64,000 nt of DNA from Paulownia fortunei (lineage: Eukaryota > Streptophyta > Magnoliopsida > Lamiales > Paulowniaceae): assembly GCA_019321725.1 (NCBI GenBank), contig CM033110.1, positions 1,967,229 through 2,031,228 on the forward strand, read 5' to 3'. The notes under the pieces are model-generated. The model worked only from the letters and a program-made list of their open reading frames with translations. It had not been told where the DNA came from and did not search any database. Shown here one piece after another: positions 60,561 through 64,000 of this stretch. The translations under genes were made by a program, and so were the position numbers. Numbering within the stretch: position 1 is the stretch's first letter; every line of letters begins with the position of its first letter.

Positions 60561-61464
60561 TACATCAACGTCATTAAATTATTCAATTGTTGTATTACTT
60601 TAAAATATATAATATTTTTTATATTAAAAAATATAATATATAATATAAAAAAATATGTGGCACTATTAATAGATAAAAACTTAAATACCTTCAAAATAAA
60701 ATCAAACATTACTATATAACACTCAAATTAAATTTTCACAAGAAGAAATGAAATGAATGGAAAAAAGGGGAACAATAGTTTGAGGGGGGGCCTCTTTTAA
60801 ATTCCACCCCCGCCACATTTGTATTAGAGGCGTGCTCTACTGCTCTTACAGTCAGGAACATCGTTTCAGTGGGGGGACCCTACAAAAACAAATATGATTG
60901 AGGAATTCTATGTTAAAAACCTTGAAGGAAAAAAAAAAAAAAAAAAGCCAATTAACATTTTTTGAGTATATGAGTTCAATTGGCCTTTTCAATTTGGCCC
61001 TTTGATCCCATTTTTAATTACTGATTTAAATTAAAAAAAGATTATGAAAAGTAATGTTTTTTAATTAAGACATTCAATTTGGCTCAAATAAGATACAATT
61101 TCAATTCTCAAATGAAAGAATGACTTTATATATCGAATATTATTAAATTTAGTTCAAATGGTAAAATTAAAGTTTCAAAATTCTTAATTTAGACAAAATT
61201 TTAAGTTTTTGTTTATTTCAATAATACTTGATTTTTTATAGATGAGTATTTGATATTTGTAAATAATTTATGTAATGATATTTTGATTGCTTTATTTAAA
61301 AATAAATTTGAATTTAATTTTATGGGTAAGTACAATTATATGAGTATGAAAAGGTATTGAACAATGATCATTATTCACAAGCATATAATTGTATTCTCAT
61401 TATACTTATGTCCAGGCGAAGGTAAAATTATAAGAATTTTAAAAAATATTTGCATAGAATAGAG
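60561..61464. other. AT-rich spacer between repeats
   Basis: Nothing coding. An AT inverted repeat at about 60606-60650 ('ataatattttttatatt' against 'aatataatatataatat') could form a cruciform. A short less AT-rich stretch lies at 60780-60870. Confidence 0.4.
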
Positions 61465-61770
61465 AGTATAAACAAATTGAATCGAACTAAACATGTATTG
61501 TTCCAGTTTGATTAAATTTTTATCGAATTTAAAAAATTATATTTGCACTTGATTGATTATTAATTTAATAAAGTTTGAACAAGCTCTAATCGATTTGATT
61601 TTTTTTACACATATTTTTATTTTTAGTAATCAAGTCGAGTTTGAAATAAATTTTAAATCATATCGAATGAAAAAATATATAATTTAATTTATCATATTTA
61701 ATAAATTAAATTTAAATATTTTTTAATAATCAATTTCAAATCGGGCATCGAGATTGATTTACTTTTTCGC
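61465..61770. repeat. TCGA-rich dispersed repeat, copy 2
   Basis: Matches copy 1 in order: 'attgaatcgaactaaac', 'ttttagtaatcaagtcgag', 'catatcgaatgaaaaaat', 'caatttcaaatcgggcatcg'. Same orientation as copy 1, about 1.25 kb away. Confidence 0.6.
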
Positions 61771-62042
61771 CGCAGCTTAGAATAGCAGCTCAGAATAACT
61801 TTAATTCTCTCCATCAAGATCCTTGGATCATTTACGTCATTGCCACCTCATGCTTACCTAAGATAGGGAGGCCCAACACCCTCCACTTAAACGAGCCAGG
61901 CCCAATGGGCTAATGAGGAGGACTGACGGTCTGTTACATGTCATCTTCTTGGACATAAAGTATGGGCCTCAGTCACCCAAAAAAGAAAGGGTGGGCCCAC
62001 TAACCCCATCCAATTGTCCCCTTCCTATATGCACGCATTTAA

Positions 62043-62250
62043 AATTCTATCTTATAATTGATATTCAATTACAAAAAGAATTTTCTATTAACAAATGGAT
62101 GATGCGAACGTGGCTTGGTCAGTACTACCCGGACATCCAATGACCCGCTTTGAATCCTATATTATAATTGATATCCAATTAAAAATGGGTTGTCGGTTAA
62201 TGAATAGATGGTACGAATATAACTTGATTAGTATTGCCCCGTCGTTCTAC
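62043..62250. repeat. tandem duplication, 109-bp period
   Basis: 'aattctatcttataattgat' at about 62043 recurs as 'aatcctatattataattgat' at about 62152. Both copies continue through 'caattacaaaaa/caattaaaaatg', 'aatggatgatgcgaacg/aatagatggtacgaat' and 'agtactaccc/agtattgccc'. Two diverged units; the short frames across them are not supported as genes. Confidence 0.7.
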
Positions 62251-62313
62251 GGACCATCGAATTATAGAAGATTGGTGTTTTTCACGTTTTTCGCCACCAA
62301 ACTCCTTGTAATT

Positions 62314-62344
62314 CACAACCACACCATTGCATGTAGTGGTTGTG
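62314..62344. repeat. 9-bp perfect hairpin
   Basis: CACAACCAC (62314-62322) pairs with GTGGTTGTG (62336-62344) across a 13-base loop. No gene context explains it. Confidence 0.5.
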
Positions 62345-62519
62345 TAATGACCCATCTCTCCATGATCTTAGTACTCCATGTGCATTTCACATGTTTTTTC
62401 TTCTCTTTGTTTGTTTTGTGTCAAGTGAAATGCTTTGTCTGATTTGGCAAAAGTAGATGTCTGCTGCTTAGGGGAAGTACGGATGATGGTGTGACACAGG
62501 TTTGTGTATTGTTGTGTGG

Positions 62520-63715
62520 GTTGGTCCAGGTTGAATCGGCCCAAGCTGTGTAGGTCTGCCTCAGAGATGAGCCGGTTAAGCCTAGACTCGATTCTAAAGC
62601 GGTCCGGGCAAAATTGAAAGTCAGGCTCAATTCGACCCATTAGCTCATAGTGCGCTGATTCCGGGCCTATGCACATGCACTGGGCCAACGGGCCGGGCTT
62701 ACGGACTTTTTTAACAAACTTACATGTATATTTTATATCCTAACGTGGATTTGTAAATTTTATTTATTACTTTAAATTATGTCTTAAAATTAGTTATATC
62801 CTAAAGTTGGATTATAAATTTAAAACTTTATTATTTAAAGTCTATCATCCTAAAATATAAATTTAATTATTATTTAATTATTTTGAATTTATTACTATAA
62901 ATTTAAGTCTTTGTCTTGTCAATTATTTACATAATTAGTATACCTTATTTTTATTTGACAATTGAGTTATACTAATTTTATATTTTAATTTTTATTTGAT
63001 ATATTAGTTAGTATATATTCATCTTAAGTTTATATTTTAATTTTCATGACTTAGTTTAGTTTATTGTACTTAACACTATTTTATTTTATTATTAATAGTT
63101 TACTTTCTAAGTTATATTTTAATTTTCATGACTTAGTTTAGTATATTATATTTAGTACTATTTTATTTTGTTATTAATAAACTTATTTTCTAAGTTTATT
63201 ATACTTAGTACTATATTATTCTAAATTTGTATTCTTATCTTATGAATTATCTTTAATATAACAAGTATATAATTATTTAATTAATTATTTTAAGTATATC
63301 ATCTTAATATTTGATATTAATTTTTGATTAATGAATATCCTAAATTTGTTTGATCTGTGTTAATATATATAGGCTTAGATATTATTTTAATATAAATAGA
63401 GTTGGATCATTGGCTTAAACCTCTTCTCTCCTTCTATAAGTTTTTTTTTTTAAAATAACATAAATACATAATTATATATTATAATATATAATAGTATGGT
63501 TTATGACGGGCCTAAACTGTTTCTAAACTTGGATTTGGGCTTAGATAAGTCGATTTACGGGTTAGGTTAAGTTTCATCTATTAGATCCAATAGAGTCCAG
63601 TTTATATATTGAAAATCGATTGAAGTAACTCGTATTGTTTATGGGTCGATTTTGAACTGATTTTTAATAAATCAATTATAAATTGGGCCGGTTAGACCCG
63701 ATCAATTAACAACTA
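62520..63715. mobile_element. probable non-autonomous transposon with gggcc-rich ends
   Basis: The left side (62520-62700) and right side (63500-63715) are relatively GC-rich and share a vocabulary ('gtaggtc', 'cgggcc', 'gggccgg', 'gacccgat'). Between them lies about 800 bp of AT-rich DNA with an 82-bp repeat. GC-rich 'gggccgg' ends around an AT core are typical of hAT-like non-autonomous elements. Exact termini were not found. Confidence 0.35.
63031..63240. repeat. tandem repeat, 82-bp period
   Basis: 'tatattttaattttcatgac' begins at about 63031 and 63113, each followed by 'ttagtttagt' and a 'tactattttatttt' segment. A third partial unit follows near 63190. Confidence 0.6.
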
Positions 63716-64000
63716 TATATATGCGTCATCTTCTATTACAATGATTAAGAAAAGGAAAGGAGATTAAATGGGTGTAAGATATTAAGATGTTTGAAGGGAA
63801 AACAATAAAATGAAGGTATCCAATGAAACAAGTGGGACAGCATAACAGGGAAGCCATACATTATTATTACATTATCATAGTATCATTTTGACATAATTGA
63901 TGATTGGAAAACAACCTAGAAAGGAAGTCTCATATAATGTTAGAAAAAGAAGACAAAAATCAGATCATTAGGAGGGGTGGTTGATACAGTCGTATTCGGT
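63716..64000. other. window end, nothing recognised
   Basis: Moderately AT-rich with no open frame, repeat or motif I can assign. A gene could begin beyond the window. Confidence 0.4.

Noticed and set aside
62095..62688. Overlapping frames on both strands of 70-115 codons
   Set aside because: They cross a tandem duplication and transposon-end sequence, and no protein family is evident.
1..64000. CRISPR arrays, operons, viral genes or toxin genes
   Set aside because: None seen. Direct repeats are few-copy and AT-rich without regular spacers, and no viral or toxin family was recognised.

Overview
This window is nuclear DNA of a flowering plant, most likely a eudicot. It is very AT-rich and gene-sparse. 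Genes contain GT-AG introns, and the recognisable proteins (NDR1/HIN1-like, plant-type PLAT, TTL, HCC2, VQ) are typical of land plants. The intergenic DNA is full of AT-rich non-autonomous transposon remnants, a tRNA-derived SINE and simple repeats. There is nothing prokaryotic in it, such as operons, CRISPR arrays or IS elements. I cannot name the species from sequence alone.

Layout: (1) 1-4124 gene-free, with small tandem duplications and microsatellites. (2) 4125-4997 (-) an NHL13-like LEA_2 membrane protein. (3) 7472-25814 three plant PLAT-domain stress-protein genes, all on +, each with two exons and the same intron position (7472-8385, 17979-18890, 24501-25814). The cluster is embedded in duplicated non-coding DNA. 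Two extra copies of the PLAT promoter/leader region, at about 6200-6373 and 10906-11140, have no gene body after them. (4) 28473-31739 (-) a seven-exon TTL-type TPR plus inactive thioredoxin gene. (5) 35037-40523 (-) a mitochondrial HCC2/SCO-like gene without the copper-binding CxxxC. Its second exon candidate looks like a tandem copy of the next exon. (6) about 40.5-52.1 kb gene-free. (7) 52582-53887 (+) a VQ-motif regulator gene broken by two one-base frameshifts, both in homopolymers, with a 21-codon upstream ORF in its leader. (8) 53.9-64.0 kb gene-free, with relics and repeats.

The genes are independent transcription units. NHL, PLAT, TTL and VQ families are all tied to stress or hormone responses, but nothing in the sequence shows that they form one pathway. 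The points most worth following are the orphan PLAT promoters, a foldback element of about 1.15 kb inserted into the 3' flank of the second PLAT gene, the duplicated HCC2 exon, the VQ frameshifts and uORF, and a degenerate tandem array at 10.3-10.7 kb. All exon boundaries were read by eye from splice signals, reading phase and family similarity. No search or alignment was run.
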